A stretch of 44,279 nt of DNA from an uncultured Erysipelotrichaceae bacterium (GTDB lineage: Bacteria > Bacillota_I > Bacilli_A > RFN20 > CAG-826): assembly GCA_902797855.1 (NCBI GenBank), contig CADBUI010000001.1, positions 74,852 through 119,130 on the forward strand, written 5' to 3'. Numbering within the stretch: position 1 is the first letter of the stretch; each line of letters starts with the position of its first letter. Below are positions 24,638 to 36,400 of this stretch, piece by piece. Below the pieces are notes generated by a model. That model saw only the letters and a program-made list of their open reading frames with translations, searched no databases and was not told where the DNA came from. The position numbers and the translations under genes are program-made.

Positions 24638-26797
24638 ATGAAAAAATATATCTATTCAATTAAAGGATTTGATTGCGCTAACTGTGCAAGCAAGGTTGAA
24701 AAACATCTCAATACTAAAATAAACATTCGCTCATGTGTTATCGATTTCCAAAACGACAGAATGTTTATCATCTATCAAGATACACCTTACACAAAAGAAG
24801 AATTATTATCATTTATTAAAGAAGTTGAAGATGATCCAATTGAAATTGAAGACGCTAATCAGCTTAAGAAAAAGAAAGAAAAACTATTCGATAAAAAAAC
24901 TATTTTCTTATTAATAAGAATTGCAGTTGTTGTGGCCTTAATGGTGACTGGATTAGTTATTAGTAAAGTTATGTTTCCTGGAGTCGAAAACTGGCAGAAC
25001 GAGCAAAACGCTTGGATTCCTATATCTATATACGTGGCCGCGCTTGCACTAGGAATATACGATATCCTTTGGGAAGTTATTGAACATATTATCCATTTAC
25101 AAAACCCAATTGATGAACATTTGTTAATGACTTTATCGACAGCTGGTGCGTTCTGTATTGCCTTCTTTAAAGAAGCTGAACCTGTCTTCTTTGATGGAGT
25201 AATGGTATTAGCCCTTTTCCAAGTAGGTGAATTAATTGAAAGCATCCTTTCTAAGAAATCTAAACAAGCTATCGCTGATGCAATTGATTTAAGAGCGGAC
25301 TTCGCTAACTTAGTAACAGATAATAAAATAGTTAAAGTTAGTCCAGATAAGTTAAATATTAACGATAGAATCGTTATCCATGTTGGAGAAATCGTTCCTG
25401 TTGATGGGATAGTTTGTGATGGAACTGGTGATTTAGATACCTCATCATTAACTGGTGAAAGTATGCCTCTAAGCGTTAAAAATGGTGATCATGTTTTAAG
25501 CGGCACAATTCTTAAGAATGGTTCATTAACATTAAAGGTTGAAAAGTTGTTCCATGAATCAACTATTTCTAAGATTATGGAACTTGTTCAAAATAGTGGT
25601 GAACATAAATCTAAGGTTGATAAATTCATCACTAGATTCGCTAGATGGTACACTCCTTTTGTTTTATTAGTAGCAATTGCCTTCTTCTTAATATTTGGCT
25701 TTGTTACAAAAGACTGGGCGGTTGCAACTTATCGAAGTGTCTTTGTTTTAATTGTGGGTTGCCCATGTGCAATTGTTATCTCTGTTCCATTAGCTTATTT
25801 CGCTGGTATTGGCTTAGCTTCCAAGATTGGTGTCATTATTAAGGGAGCGAATATCTTAGATCAGCTTTGTAATCCAGGAGTGTTATTTGTCGATAAAACA
25901 GGCACACTTACCTATGGTAATTTTGCAGTCACAAAAATTGTTCCTAACGACATAACAGAAGATGAGTTTATGACTTATCTATTAAGCGCGGAATCAAGAA
26001 GTAATCACCCAATTGCAAGAGCAATAATTTTGCATAGGAACACGGCTGAACTAGCTCTTAAACAAGAAAATTATGAAGAACTTGCAGGTTATGGAACACA
26101 CACAAATTATGAAGGTCATGACATTTATGCAGGTAATGTAGATTTACTAAAAAATAATGGAATTGATGTCCCTCAAATTAATGAAATTGGTACAGTAATC
26201 TACGTTTCTAGTGATGGTAAATTTATGGGATATGTTGTGCTAAATGACGTTATTAGAGATAAGGCTAAAACTCTCGTTAAAAAACTTAATGAACTTAAGG
26301 TTAAGATTGTCCTACTTTCTGGTGACACATTAGAAAATGTTAAGTCAGTTGCAGAACAAGTTGGTATCAAAGAATATCACGCAAAACTTCTCCCAATCGA
26401 CAAGACAAAATATGTTGATGAAGCTATGCAAAGTAAGAAGAAAAAAGAGGCAGTTTTATTTGCTGGAGATGGTATCAATGATACCCCATCAATTATGAAA
26501 GCTGATGTCGGCTTTGCGATGGGTGGAATAGGTAGCGATGTCGCAGTTGAAAACGCTGATGTAGTCATCATGCAAGATCATCCTTTAAAGATTTATCACT
26601 CAATCAAAATTGCTCGTCTAACTAGGGCTGTTGCTATCTTTAATATCGTCTTTGCATTAACTATCAAAGTCGCTGTGATGGTCCTCACTTTAACCATCCC
26701 AAATTTCCCTCCAATTTTCGATATTTTATCCGATACTGGACTCACTGTTTTACTCGCAATTAACTCCGTATTAATCATCTATCGAAAGATAAAATAA
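24638..26797 (+). CDS. zntA: Zn/Cd/Pb-type P1B-ATPase exporter (CadA/ZntA family)
   Basis: A 719-residue membrane pump that exports soft divalent metals with ATP. An N-terminal HMA domain has GFDCANC (C13, C16). Membrane helices begin near residue 88. TGES actuator motif (SLTGESMP), the CPC motif in GCPCAIV, DKTGTLT phosphorylation site, HP motif in SNHPIARA and GDGINDTPS hinge follow in order. The final helices contain a Lys (ALTIKVAVM) and DxG (SDTGLTV), the P1B-2 metal-site signature for Zn/Cd/Pb rather than Cu. Its zinc-type regulator agrees. The ACCTATATG start is preceded by AGAGGAC. Confidence 0.93.
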   Translation: MKKYIYSIKGFDCANCASKVEKHLNTKINIRSCVIDFQNDRMFIIYQDTPYTKEELLSFIKEVEDDPIEIEDANQLKKKKEKLFDKKTIFLLIRIAVVVALMVTGLVISKVMFPGVENWQNEQNAWIPISIYVAALALGIYDILWEVIEHIIHLQNPIDEHLLMTLSTAGAFCIAFFKEAEPVFFDGVMVLALFQVGELIESILSKKSKQAIADAIDLRADFANLVTDNKIVKVSPDKLNINDRIVIHVGEIVPVDGIVCDGTGDLDTSSLTGESMPLSVKNGDHVLSGTILKNGSLTLKVEKLFHESTISKIMELVQNSGEHKSKVDKFITRFARWYTPFVLLVAIAFFLIFGFVTKDWAVATYRSVFVLIVGCPCAIVISVPLAYFAGIGLASKIGVIIKGANILDQLCNPGVLFVDKTGTLTYGNFAVTKIVPNDITEDEFMTYLLSAESRSNHPIARAIILHRNTAELALKQENYEELAGYGTHTNYEGHDIYAGNVDLLKNNGIDVPQINEIGTVIYVSSDGKFMGYVVLNDVIRDKAKTLVKKLNELKVKIVLLSGDTLENVKSVAEQVGIKEYHAKLLPIDKTKYVDEAMQSKKKKEAVLFAGDGINDTPSIMKADVGFAMGGIGSDVAVENADVVIMQDHPLKIYHSIKIARLTRAVAIFNIVFALTIKVAVMVLTLTIPNFPPIFDILSDTGLTVLLAINSVLIIYRKIK

Positions 26798-26850
26798 TCG
26801 AAAAAAATTACAAAAATATTTGTGTTTATAAAATATATATTTTAGAAAAG

Positions 26851-26880
26851 ATGTAGGAAACTCCTCCTACATTTTTTTCT
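26851..26880 (+). terminator. Terminator after the zinc ATPase
   Basis: ATGTAGGA (26851-26858) pairs with TCCTACAT (26865-26872) around AACTCC and runs into T's. Confidence 0.9.
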
Positions 26881-26908
26881 TGCTTACGCGTACGTATTTT
26901 GATAAACT
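26880..26908 (+). promoter_or_regulatory. Putative promoter of rplK-rplA
   Basis: TTGCTT (26880-26885), a 17-base spacer and TAAACT (26903-26908), about 126 bases before rplK. The match is moderate. Confidence 0.45.
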
Positions 26909-26923
26909 TTCAAAGCGTATGTT

Positions 26924-26997
26924 TTCGCGGTGAGAGCGCGAATGCACATACATATTCGTAATGTGGAAGAAGTAAACGTATCACTTCTATGACCACA
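26924..26997 (+). ncRNA. rplK-rplA leader with probable L1-binding hairpin
   Basis: The leader folds into three hairpins. The first is TTCGCG/CGCGAA near 26924-26942. The second is CACAT/ATGTG. The third and most interesting (26962-26997) has TGTGG pairing with CCACA, then an asymmetric internal loop (A on one side, ATGA on the other), then AGAAGT pairing with ACTTCT. Two helices around an asymmetric loop is the general design of L1 autoregulatory sites in L11-L1 leaders. Assignment is by structure and position; I did not have an alignment. Confidence 0.5.
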
Positions 26998-27034
26998 ACA
27001 CGGACAAACTATTTAAAAAAGGAGGAAATGTCAC

Positions 27035-27448
27035 GTGAGTAAAAGAATCGTCAAAGTAGTGAAAATGGAACTCCCTGGTGGCGAAGCTAAACCTGGTCCA
27101 AAACTAGCATCTGCTGGTGTTGTGATGCCAAAGTTCTGCACTGATTTCAATGCAAAGACAGCTGACCGCCGTGGTGAAATCGTTCCAGTAATCATCACTG
27201 CTTATGAAGACAAATCACACGATTTCGTAATCAAGACTTCCCCAGTTGCAGGTTTGTTACTTAAGGCTGCAGGTATTAAGAAAGGTTCAAGCAACCCAAA
27301 AACTACCAAAGTCGGTCATATTAGCAAAGCTCAATTAAAGGAAATCGCTGAATACAAAATGCCAGACCTTAACTGTGACACTATCGAAGCTGCTATGAAA
27401 GTAGTTGAAGGTAGCGCACGTAATATGGGTATCACGATTGACGAATAA
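27035..27448 (+). CDS. rplK: Ribosomal protein L11 with shortened N-terminal proline loop
   Basis: A 137-residue L11 that binds the GTPase-associated centre of 23S rRNA. The start is GTG, preceded by AAAGGAGGAAA. The C-terminal rRNA-binding domain ([26 protein letters not shown]) is normal. In the N-terminal domain, the usual P-x-PPVGPALGQ-G region reads PGPKLASAG, about four residues shorter and lacking the PPVGP core. That loop contacts thiostrepton-class antibiotics and is important for stringent response signalling in other bacteria. The shortening explains the length below the usual 140-142. Confidence 0.95.
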   Translation: MSKRIVKVVKMELPGGEAKPGPKLASAGVVMPKFCTDFNAKTADRRGEIVPVIITAYEDKSHDFVIKTSPVAGLLLKAAGIKKGSSNPKTTKVGHISKAQLKEIAEYKMPDLNCDTIEAAMKVVEGSARNMGITIDE

Positions 27449-27450
27449 TT

Positions 27451-28128
27451 ATGAAACTTTCAAAAAACTATAAGAAAGCTCTTGAACTCGTCGATTCTAG
27501 CAAAGTTTATTCAATCGAAGAAGCATGTGAGCTTGTCAAGAAAACATCAACCGTGAAGTTTGATGCAACAGTCGATGTCTCTATCCGTTTCAATGTTGAC
27601 ACTACAAAAGCTGATCAACAAATTAGAGGAACTCTCATCCTTCCAAACGGAAATGGTAAGAGCAAAAAGATTTGTGCAATTACTTCAAAGGTAGAAGAAG
27701 CGAAAGCTGCCGGTGCGGATTTTGCCGGAGGTAAGGAATTACTTGAAAAGATCCAAAAAGAAAACTGGTTTGACTTTGATGTCATCGTTGCCACCCCAGA
27801 TATGATGGGTGAACTCGGTAAGATGGGTAGAGTCTTAGGTCCAAAAGGATTAATGCCAAACCCAAAAACCGGTACAGTCACAATGGATATCGCAAAAGCA
27901 ATCAAAGAAATCAAGTTAGGTAGAGTTGAATATCGTTTAGATAAGGATGCCAATATGGCTCTCTCAATCGGACGTGTTAGCTTCGAAACCAGCAAATTAG
28001 TAGAAAACTTAAAGACTCTTGTCGCTACTTTATTAAAAGTGAGACCAGCAGCCGTTAAAGGTATCTACGTTAAAAATGCCGTTGTTCATACAACAATGGG
28101 TCCATCAATCAAATTCATCGTTGAATAA
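27451..28128 (+). CDS. rplA: Ribosomal protein L1
   Basis: A 225-residue L1, the protein of the mobile L1 stalk at the E-site and a known translational repressor of its own operon in other bacteria. Family segments [31 protein letters not shown] and the C-terminal HTTMGPSIK are present. It begins two bases after rplK, which supports coupled translation and regulation through the leader hairpin upstream of rplK. Confidence 0.97.
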   Translation: MKLSKNYKKALELVDSSKVYSIEEACELVKKTSTVKFDATVDVSIRFNVDTTKADQQIRGTLILPNGNGKSKKICAITSKVEEAKAAGADFAGGKELLEKIQKENWFDFDVIVATPDMMGELGKMGRVLGPKGLMPNPKTGTVTMDIAKAIKEIKLGRVEYRLDKDANMALSIGRVSFETSKLVENLKTLVATLLKVRPAAVKGIYVKNAVVHTTMGPSIKFIVE

Positions 28129-28138
28129 TTGACGGATA

Positions 28139-28248
28139 TAAAACCCCACAACAGAGCACAATATACCTTAGACAGCAACGGTCACGGGACTTAATAATGT
28201 TGCCCAGGTGTATAACTACCAAGTATATTGGAGCCTCTAAAAAACATT
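28139..28248 (+). ncRNA. L10 leader (ribosomal protein L10/L12 autoregulatory RNA)
   Basis: The interval before rplJ contains ATATACCTTAGACAGCAAC and later GTTGCCCAGGTGTAT, which pair (ATACC/GGTGTAT and CAAC/GTTG), followed by TTGGAGCCTCT. This is the layout of the bacterial L10 leader, bound by the L10(L12)4 complex to repress rplJ-rplL. Confidence 0.82.
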
Positions 28249-28266
28249 TAAAAGGAGGTAGAACAC

Positions 28267-28755
28267 ATGAATCCAGAAACTCTCAAGTCGAAGAAAGTAG
28301 TTGTCGAAGGATTAGTCGAAAGTTTCAAGCAATCACAATCAGTTGTCGTTGTTGAATACCGTGGACTTACAGTCGCTCAACTCTCAGAACTTAGAAAGTC
28401 TCTCAAAGAAGTTGGTGCTAGCTTTGGTGTCTACAAGAACACATTGGTGAGAATCGCTAATGACTCTCTTGGACATGAAGAACTTGACCAATATTTGTCC
28501 GGATCCAATGCTTATGTCTTCTCAAGTGACGTTGTCGCTGCTCCAAAAGTCTTAGCCAAATTCGCCAAGAAAAACGAAGCTCTCGTTATCAAGGCTGGCT
28601 TAGTCGAAGGAAAAGTCATCGACGCCAAAGGAGTCAAAGATTTAGCAAGTATCCCAGGACGCGAAGGATTAATTTCCATGTTCTTATCGTGCTTGCAAGC
28701 ACCTATCCGCAGTTTCGCTTGCACAGTCAAAGCAGTTGCGGATAGCAAAAATTAA
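28267..28755 (+). CDS. rplJ: Ribosomal protein L10
   Basis: A 162-residue L10, base of the L7/L12 stalk. The N-terminal rRNA-binding region (KSKKVVVEGLVESFKQSQSVVVVEYRGLTVAQL) is conserved in pattern and a C-terminal helix would carry L12 dimers. AAAGGAGG is 8 bases before the ATG. Preceded by the L10 leader. Confidence 0.96.
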   Translation: MNPETLKSKKVVVEGLVESFKQSQSVVVVEYRGLTVAQLSELRKSLKEVGASFGVYKNTLVRIANDSLGHEELDQYLSGSNAYVFSSDVVAAPKVLAKFAKKNEALVIKAGLVEGKVIDAKGVKDLASIPGREGLISMFLSCLQAPIRSFACTVKAVADSKN

Positions 28756-28778
28756 TGCCTATTTAGGAGGAAATTACT

Positions 28779-29156
28779 ATGGCAAAGTTAACAAAAGAAG
28801 AAATTATTGCTTCTCTTAAAGAAATGACTGTTCTCGAACTCAATGATCTCGTTAAAGCAGTCGAAGAAGAATTCGGAGTTACAGCCGCTGCTCCAGTAGC
28901 CGCTGCTGCCGCTGCACCAGCTGAAGAAGAATCCAAAGCCGGTCCAGCCGAAGTCAGCTTAATTTTAAAAGCTGTTGGTGCTTCCAAGGTTCAAGTTATC
29001 AAAGCTGTTCAAGCAATCACAGGTTTAGGCCTTATGGATGCTAAGAAGCTCGTTGATGCTGCACCAAGCCCAATCAAAGAACACATTTCACCAGTTGAAG
29101 CCGAAGAACACAAGAAAGCTCTTGTCGCTGCTGGTGCCGAAGTTGAAATTAAATAA
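28779..29156 (+). CDS. rplL: Ribosomal protein L7/L12
   Basis: A 125-residue stalk protein that recruits translation GTPases. The N-terminal dimerisation domain is followed by an Ala-rich hinge ([12 protein letters not shown]) and the C-terminal domain with [34 protein letters not shown] precedes the start. Confidence 0.97.
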   Translation: MAKLTKEEIIASLKEMTVLELNDLVKAVEEEFGVTAAAPVAAAAAAPAEEESKAGPAEVSLILKAVGASKVQVIKAVQAITGLGLMDAKKLVDAAPSPIKEHISPVEAEEHKKALVAAGAEVEIK

Positions 29157-29184
29157 TTAAATCAACTTACTCTATTTAGTTAGC

Positions 29185-29790
29185 ATGTCGCACTATTTTA
29201 TAAACGACGGATCAGTTGAATCTAAACCAAGAACTATTCATTACGAAATAGCTGGTCATTCATTTGATTTGCTAACTGATAATGGCGTATTTTCCAAAAA
29301 AGAATTAGATGAGGGGACAAGACTTCTACTCGAAACTCTTGCTCCTCTTCACCTAGTTGGAAAAATGCTAGACATAGGATGCGGTTATGGCCCGATTGGC
29401 TTAACTCTGGCCACTTTATCCCCATCCCTGAACATCACTTGTTCAGATGTCAATTCGCGCGCACTCGCTTTATGTGAGAAAAATGCTGCGCAGCTCGCGT
29501 TAAGCCATCGAGTCACCTGCCTTCAAAGTGACATCTATACAGAGATTGAAGGACTATATGATTCAATTGTGAGCAATCCGCCGATAAGGGCTGGTAAGAA
29601 AGTTACCTATGCCATTTACGTCGGTGCGAAAGATCATTTAATTGATGGCGGTTCACTCTTTATTGTCATAAGAATCAAGCAAGGCGCATTAAGCGCTAAA
29701 AAATATCTCGAAGAGGTATTCGGAAATGCAGAAATCCTAGCTCGTAAGAAAGGATTTGTGATTCTAAGGTCAATCAAAAAAGTGAATTAA
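29185..29790 (+). CDS. RsmC/YbxB-family class I methyltransferase
   Basis: A 201-residue SAM-dependent methyltransferase in the place of Bacillus ybxB, between rplL and rpoB. SAM motif I is [12 protein letters not shown], the acidic residue of motif II is in [11 protein letters not shown], and the catalytic motif is SNPPIRAGK, as in RsmC/RlmG N2-guanine methyltransferases. It probably modifies 16S or 23S rRNA; the target base is unknown. No clear Shine-Dalgarno site precedes the ATG. Confidence 0.88.
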   Translation: MSHYFINDGSVESKPRTIHYEIAGHSFDLLTDNGVFSKKELDEGTRLLLETLAPLHLVGKMLDIGCGYGPIGLTLATLSPSLNITCSDVNSRALALCEKNAAQLALSHRVTCLQSDIYTEIEGLYDSIVSNPPIRAGKKVTYAIYVGAKDHLIDGGSLFIVIRIKQGALSAKKYLEEVFGNAEILARKKGFVILRSIKKVN

Positions 29791-29809
29791 TAAATTAAGG
29801 AGCCATTAC

Positions 29810-32800
29810 ATGTCAAAAACATATAAAGATTATCCATTACTACCAAATAATCGTATTAACTTTTCAAAGATTTCTGGTAGTCTCGAACTCCCTAATCTTG
29901 TAGAAGTTCAGACAAATTCCTACAAGTGGTTTCTCGAAAAAGGCCTTGATGAAGTTCTCCGTGAGATCTTCCCAATCGCTAACTATTCCGAGGATGTTTT
30001 CATTGAATACTTATCCTCTGAACTTAGAGAACCAAAATATCCATTCTTAGAATGTAAAGAACGTAAAAAAACTTATCAAGCTCCACTCTATGCTAGACTT
30101 GCATTAAGATATAGCAACAAAAATGAAGTTAAGGAACATGACATTTATTTAGGTGATATCCCATTAATGACAGAATCCGGAACATTCATTGTCAATGGTG
30201 CTGAAAGAGTTATCGTTTCTCAAATCGTCCGTTCCCCAGGTGCATACCTTTCTAACAGTGTCGATCCAAAAACTGGTAAATCAATCTATGAAGCGGATTT
30301 AATTCCTACTCATGGTTCTTGGTTACAATTTGAAACCGACCTTAAAGGAATGGTTAATGTTCGTATCAACCGTCAAAAGAAGATGCCTGCAACCACATTC
30401 CTTAAAGCACTTGGACTTGATGACGAAAAACAACTCATTAAACTTTTCGGTGATAGTGAAATCTTCACAACCACAATTGAAAAGAATAGAGATGTTGTCA
30501 GCTCAACTGATGCCCTTGTTGATATTTTCCGTAAATTAAAACCAGGCGAACCAATTACAGCTGATGGTGTTGCGACTTTCTTAGTCCAACAATTCTTCGA
30601 TCATCGCCGTTATAACATCGGTAATCCAGGACGTAATAAAATTAACCGCAAACTTGGTATTTATGATCGTTTAGCAGGAAGAATCCTCGCTGAAAACTTA
30701 GTTTCTAGCGATGGAGAAATCCTCTTCACTAAAGGTCATTTATTAACCAAAGAAGATATTAGAAGTTTAATTGACGCCGAAGTGTTCGAGAACGGCGCTC
30801 ACTTAAAAGTTATTAAAGCTAACGAAAACTTATATAAGGCTTTAGTTGCTCATGCTCAAAAAGGTAAAACCGATTTAGAGAATGAACAAGTATTCGCAGG
30901 TAAAGTTAATATTGTTAAGGTTTACACAAGTGAAAAGATGAATAAAACCATCAACATCATTGGTACTGACCTTAACTTAACATGCACTTGCATGGCCTTC
31001 AGTGATGTTATTGCTTTATTCTCTTATTTAATGAATATTATGGAAGGAATCGGCGAAGTCGATGACATCGATAACCTTGCAAATAGACGTGTCCGTTGCG
31101 TTGGTGAGTTACTTCAAACTCAATTCCGCATGGGCTTATCTAAACTTTACAAGACAGTTCAACAAAAGATGTCCATTAGTGACTTAGAAAGCGCCACAAT
31201 CAATTCCTTAATTAATAACATTAAACCATTAACATCTTCAGTTCGCGAATTCTTCGCGAGCTCCCAATTATCACAGTTCATGGATCAAGTTAACCCATTA
31301 GCTGAGCTCACCAATAAGCGTAAACTTTCCGCTTTAGGTCCTGGTGGTATTTCTCGTGATCGTGCCTCAATGGCAGTCCGTGACGTTCACCCAACTCACT
31401 ATGGTCGTATTTGTCCAATTGAAACTCCAGAAGGTCAAAACGTTGGTCTTATCAACAATTTAGCTTGCTACGCAAAGATCAATAACTATGGATTTATTGA
31501 AACTCCATATCGTATTGTTGAAAAAGGTGGCAAGATCACCGATAAAACAGAATATCTTTCTGCTATTAAAGAACGTGATCACTATATTGCTCAAGCTAAC
31601 GTTAACGTTAACGAAGATGGAGTGATTATCGATAAGGAAGTCATCGCTCGTCACAACGGTGAAAACGTCCTTGTCTCACCAGATCTCGTTGACTATATTG
31701 ACGTTTCTCCAAAACAAATTGTTTCTATCGCGACCGCGTGTATTCCTTTCTTAGAGAATGATGATACTACCCGTGCTCTCATGGGTGCTAACATGCAACG
31801 TCAAGCCCTTCCACTTCTTAGACCAACCGCTCCATATGTCGGAACTGGTATTGAATATAAGATTGCTAAAGATGCTGGTCTTGCTGTTGTAAGTGCCGCT
31901 GATGGAACAGTCAAATACGTTGATTCTCAAAAGATAATTGTTAAAGAAAGTGCTAAATTCGAAAGAATTTATCAACTTCAAAAATTCGAAAGAAGTAACG
32001 ATGGTACTTGCATTAACCAAGTCGCAATCGTTAAACCTGGTGATAAAGTCAAAGCCGGAGACATCCTCGCTGATGGTCCATCCATGCAAAATGGTGATTT
32101 AGCCTTAGGACAAAACGTCACAGTCGCATTTATGACCTGGGAAGGTTATAACTACGAAGATGCTGTCATTATGTCTGAAAGACTTGTCAAAGATGATACA
32201 TACACTTCAATCCATATTGTTGAACACACTATCGATTGTCGTGAAACAAAACTTGGACCTGAAGTTATCACCCGCGATATTCCAAACACTGGTGAAGCTG
32301 CAAAAGCCTTCCTAGATGAAAATGGTATTATCGTTCCAGGTAGTGAAGTTCGTGAACACGATATCTTAGTCGGTAAAGTCACACCAAAAGCTCAAACAGA
32401 AGTTGGTCCAAACGAAAGACTTCTCATGGCCATCTTCCACGAAAAAGCTAAAGACACTAAGGATTCATCCTTCAGAGTCCCACATGGTGGTGCTGGTATC
32501 GTCTTAGATGTCAAGATCTTCTCCATTGAAAATGGAGATGACCTCCCACCAGGCGTTATCAAATCCATTCGTGTCTATATTGCCCAAAAGAGAAAAATCT
32601 CCGAAGGTGATAAGATGAGTGGACGTCATGGTAATAAAGGTGTTATCTCACGTATTCTCCCTGTTGAAGATATGCCATTCCTCGCTGATGGTACCCCAGT
32701 TGACATCATGCTCAACCCACTTGGTGTTCCATCTCGTATGAATATCGGACAGATCTTAGAAATCACCCTTGGTCTAGCTTGTAAGAAGCTTGGACTTAAG

Positions 32801-33463
32801 GTTGCTACCCCAGTCTTCGATGGTATTAGCAATGAAGAGATTTATGATCTCATGAAACAAGCTAACCTTGCTGAAGATGGTAAAACAATCCTTTATGATG
32901 GCCGTACTGGTGAAAGATTCGATGAAAGAATCTCCGTTGGTATCATGTATATGATTAAACTCGTCCACATGGTCGATGATAAATTACATGCACGTTCCAC
33001 TGGACCATATAGCCTTATTACCCAACAACCTCTTGGTGGTAAAGCTCAAAACGGTGGTCAGAGATTTGGTGAAATGGAAGTTTGGGCTCTTGAAGCTTAT
33101 GGCGCAGCCCATACATTACAAGAAATCATCACCTATAAATCTGATGACCGCTTAGGAAGACGTAAAGTCAGTGAAGCTATCATCAAAGGTATTCCTCTTC
33201 CAGAGCCAGGCATCCCAGAAGCCTTCAAGGTTCTTGTAAAAGAACTTAGCGCTCTCTGCTTAGACGTCAAACTCTACGATGATAAACATAACATCATCGA
33301 CACAGATGCTCTTGCTTTAGAAGATCAAAAAGAAGAAAGAAAGATCAACAGTGCTCTTAGAGACTTAACTGGTGAATCTATTGAAAGAGACACCGATGTC
33401 CTCATCACTGACCAAGATGAACTTTCCGCTGCGCTTGAAGAAATTAGAGGAGGTAACGACTAA
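29810..33463 (+). CDS. rpoB: RNA polymerase beta subunit
   Basis: A 1,217-residue beta subunit. The rifampicin region reads [17 protein letters not shown] (just before TNKRKLS). Asn502 is at the E. coli His526 position, with other changes equivalent to N518V, S522A, R529[13 protein letters not shown] and [18 protein letters not shown] are standard. The C-terminal [14 protein letters not shown] and clamp segments are intact. It ends in a TAATG overlap with rpoC. AAGGAG precedes the start. No terminator was seen between rplL and here, so it is likely cotranscribed with upstream genes. Confidence 0.98.
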   Translation: MSKTYKDYPLLPNNRINFSKISGSLELPNLVEVQTNSYKWFLEKGLDEVLREIFPIANYSEDVFIEYLSSELREPKYPFLECKERKKTYQAPLYARLALRYSNKNEVKEHDIYLGDIPLMTESGTFIVNGAERVIVSQIVRSPGAYLSNSVDPKTGKSIYEADLIPTHGSWLQFETDLKGMVNVRINRQKKMPATTFLKALGLDDEKQLIKLFGDSEIFTTTIEKNRDVVSSTDALVDIFRKLKPGEPITADGVATFLVQQFFDHRRYNIGNPGRNKINRKLGIYDRLAGRILAENLVSSDGEILFTKGHLLTKEDIRSLIDAEVFENGAHLKVIKANENLYKALVAHAQKGKTDLENEQVFAGKVNIVKVYTSEKMNKTINIIGTDLNLTCTCMAFSDVIALFSYLMNIMEGIGEVDDIDNLANRRVRCVGELLQTQFRMGLSKLYKTVQQKMSISDLESATINSLINNIKPLTSSVREFFASSQLSQFMDQVNPLAELTNKRKLSALGPGGISRDRASMAVRDVHPTHYGRICPIETPEGQNVGLINNLACYAKINNYGFIETPYRIVEKGGKITDKTEYLSAIKERDHYIAQANVNVNEDGVIIDKEVIARHNGENVLVSPDLVDYIDVSPKQIVSIATACIPFLENDDTTRALMGANMQRQALPLLRPTAPYVGTGIEYKIAKDAGLAVVSAADGTVKYVDSQKIIVKESAKFERIYQLQKFERSNDGTCINQVAIVKPGDKVKAGDILADGPSMQNGDLALGQNVTVAFMTWEGYNYEDAVIMSERLVKDDTYTSIHIVEHTIDCRETKLGPEVITRDIPNTGEAAKAFLDENGIIVPGSEVREHDILVGKVTPKAQTEVGPNERLLMAIFHEKAKDTKDSSFRVPHGGAGIVLDVKIFSIENGDDLPPGVIKSIRVYIAQKRKISEGDKMSGRHGNKGVISRILPVEDMPFLADGTPVDIMLNPLGVPSRMNIGQILEITLGLACKKLGLKVATPVFDGISNEEIYDLMKQANLAEDGKTILYDGRTGERFDERISVGIMYMIKLVHMVDDKLHARSTGPYSLITQQPLGGKAQNGGQRFGEMEVWALEAYGAAHTLQEIITYKSDDRLGRRKVSEAIIKGIPLPEPGIPEAFKVLVKELSALCLDVKLYDDKHNIIDTDALALEDQKEERKINSALRDLTGESIERDTDVLITDQDELSAALEEIRGGND

Positions 33464-36400
33464 TGTTTAACGTAGAAAAATTATCTGCTATTAAAGTAGG
33501 CCTTGCCTCACCTGAACGTATTCGTGCGCTCAGCCACGGTGAAGTCACAAAAGGCGAAACCATTAACTATCGTAGTCAAAAACCTGAAATGGATGGTTTA
33601 TTCTGCGAAAGAATTTTTGGTCCTAGCAAGGATTATGAATGTCACTGTGGTCACTATAAGAAGATTAGATATGCTGGCATCAAATGTGAAAAGTGTGGTG
33701 TTGAAGTTATTTCTAAAGAAGTTAGACGTGAACGTTTAGGTCACATCAACCTCGTCAGCCCATGTACACATATTTGGTACCTTAAAGGTATTCCAAGCAG
33801 AATCGCTCTTCTTTTAGATGGACTTTCTCCAAAACAACTCGAAGAAATCGTCTACTTCATCGCTCACGTATGTTTAAATCCAGGTACTTCTAAAGTCCTC
33901 AAATATCGTGAATTCCTTGATGAAAAGACAGCTAGAGTTGAATTTACCGCAACAATTAATGAAATCCTTCCAAATATTGAAGTTGGAAGTGCTGATTATG
34001 AAAAAGCTCAAACTTTCATAGAAAGTATGGGTGATAACAAAGAAGCCTTCGACTTCTATAGTGTTGCTAAATTTATCTCCAAATATACTGGAGCAGAATT
34101 TGGTGAAGGTGCTGCTGCGGTAAAACGTTTACTTTCTGAAGTTAATCTTGATAAGGATTATGAAGAAGTAACAAAAGAAATCGCAGAACTCGCTGCAAAA
34201 GATGCATTAAAAGGCAAAGAAAGCGCTGATCAAAAACGCACTAAACTTGTTAAGAGACTTGAAGTCATTGAATCATTCCGCAATTCTGACAATAAGCCAG
34301 AATGGATGGTCCTTGATGTTATTCCAGTTCTCCCACCAGATCTTCGCCCAATGCTTCAACTTGAAGGTGGTCGTTTCGCTGCTAGTGACCTTAACGAACT
34401 ATATCGTCGTGTCATTATGAGAAACAACCGTCTTAAAAAAGATATTGAAATTAAAGCACCAAAAGTTATTACAACTAACGCCTGCCGTATGCTTCAAGAA
34501 GCAGTGGATGCTTTAATCGATAATGGTCGTCGTAATAAACCTGTTCAAGGTCCAAATGGTCGTGCCCTTAAATCCTTAAGCTCAAGCTTAAAAGGTAAAC
34601 AAGGTAGATTTAGACAAAACTTACTTGGTAAACGTGTCGACTTCTCTGGTCGTTCCGTTATCGCAGTTGGTCCAGATCTAAAGATGTACCAATGTGGTAT
34701 TCCAAGAGAAATGGCCATTCAATTACTCCGTCCATATATTTCTAATATTCTTATTAAAAGAGGTTACGCGAACGCGAATAAGGTCGCACAAAGAATCATC
34801 GATGAATATGATCCAATCGTATTTGATATCGTTGAAGAGATCATTTCTGATCACCCAGTGCTCCTTAACCGTGCGCCAACACTTCACCGTTTAGGTATTC
34901 AAGCGTTCCAACCAAAACTTGTCGATGGTAGAGCTATTCGTCTCCACCCACTTGTCTGTGCTGGATTTAACGCTGACTTCGATGGTGACCAGATGGCCGT
35001 TCACCTACCTCTTTCAAAAGCCGCTCAACAAGAAGCCCTTGAACTTATGCTCGCAAGCAATAACATTCTTGGACCAAAAGATGGTAAACCAATCGTTACT
35101 CCTTCTCAGGACATGGTGCTTGGTAACTACTATCTCACTCTTGAAGAGACTAAAGAAGCCTTACTTGCTCGCGCTAGCCGTAGAGAAGCTAAAGGTGACT
35201 ATGAAGAATTTGAATTATTTACTCAATATGGAAATGCCGAAGGTAAAGTCTTTGCAAGTATTGATGAAGTTGTCTTAGCTTATCAAACAAAACAAATTCA
35301 CCTCCATACCCGTATTGCTATTATCGGTAAAGCTCTCAAGAAGAGTGGATTCACCGAAGAGATGAATAATTCATACTTATTAACCACTGTTGGTAAAGTT
35401 ATCTTTAACCTTATTTTCCCAGCAGATTTCCCATACTTAAATAGACTTAGTGCTTCGAATAAAGATCTCGCTAACCTTAAAGGTGATTTAGCAGACTTCT
35501 TTGTTCCATTTGGTACAAATATTAAGGAAGCTATTCATAACCGTCCATTAAACACTCCATTCACTAAGAAAGAACTCGGTGTCATTATTGACGAAGTCTA
35601 TCATCGTTATGGTAGAAGTAAAACTTCCGCTGTCCTTGATAAGATGAAAGACCAAGGATTTAAGTATTCAACAATCGCCGGCTTCACAATTGCTTTAAGT
35701 GATATTCCACTTCTTAAAGATAAAGCAAGCATTCTTGCAAAAGGTGATGAAGAAGTCGCTAAGATTGATAAGATGTACCGCAAAGGTCTCATCAACGAAA
35801 GAGAACACCATAACCTTGTTGTTTCCCTTTGGGAAGATGTTAAGAAAAATGAGATTGAGCCAAAACTTTCTCAACAATTCAAAGCTGATATCCGTAACCC
35901 AATTTACATGATTCTTGATAGTGGTGCTCGTGGTAACATGACACACATTGCTCAACTTTCAGGTATGCGTGGTATTATGCTTGACCCACATAACGAAAAA
36001 ATTGAAATTCCAATTAAGGCCTGTTTACGTGAAGGTATGTCCGTTTCTGAATTCTTCGTTGCTACTCACTCTGCCCGTAAAGGTAGTGCTGATACAGCTC
36101 TTAAGACTGCAGACTCTGGTTACTTAACACGTCGACTTGTTGACGTTTCTCAAGACGTTATTGTTCGTGAGGAAGATTGTCACACTGACCACGGATTTGT
36201 AGTTCGTGAAATTAAGAGTGATGATCCAAACGAAAAGAAACCAATCATCAAACTTAAAGATAGACTTGTTGGTCGTTTCTCACTTAGAGAAATCGTCGAT
36301 CCATCCACAGGTGAAGTTATCGTTCCAGCAAATACACTTATTAGTGATACTGCTGCTGATAAAGTCATCGTCGCTGGAATTAAAGAAGTTGAGATCAGAT

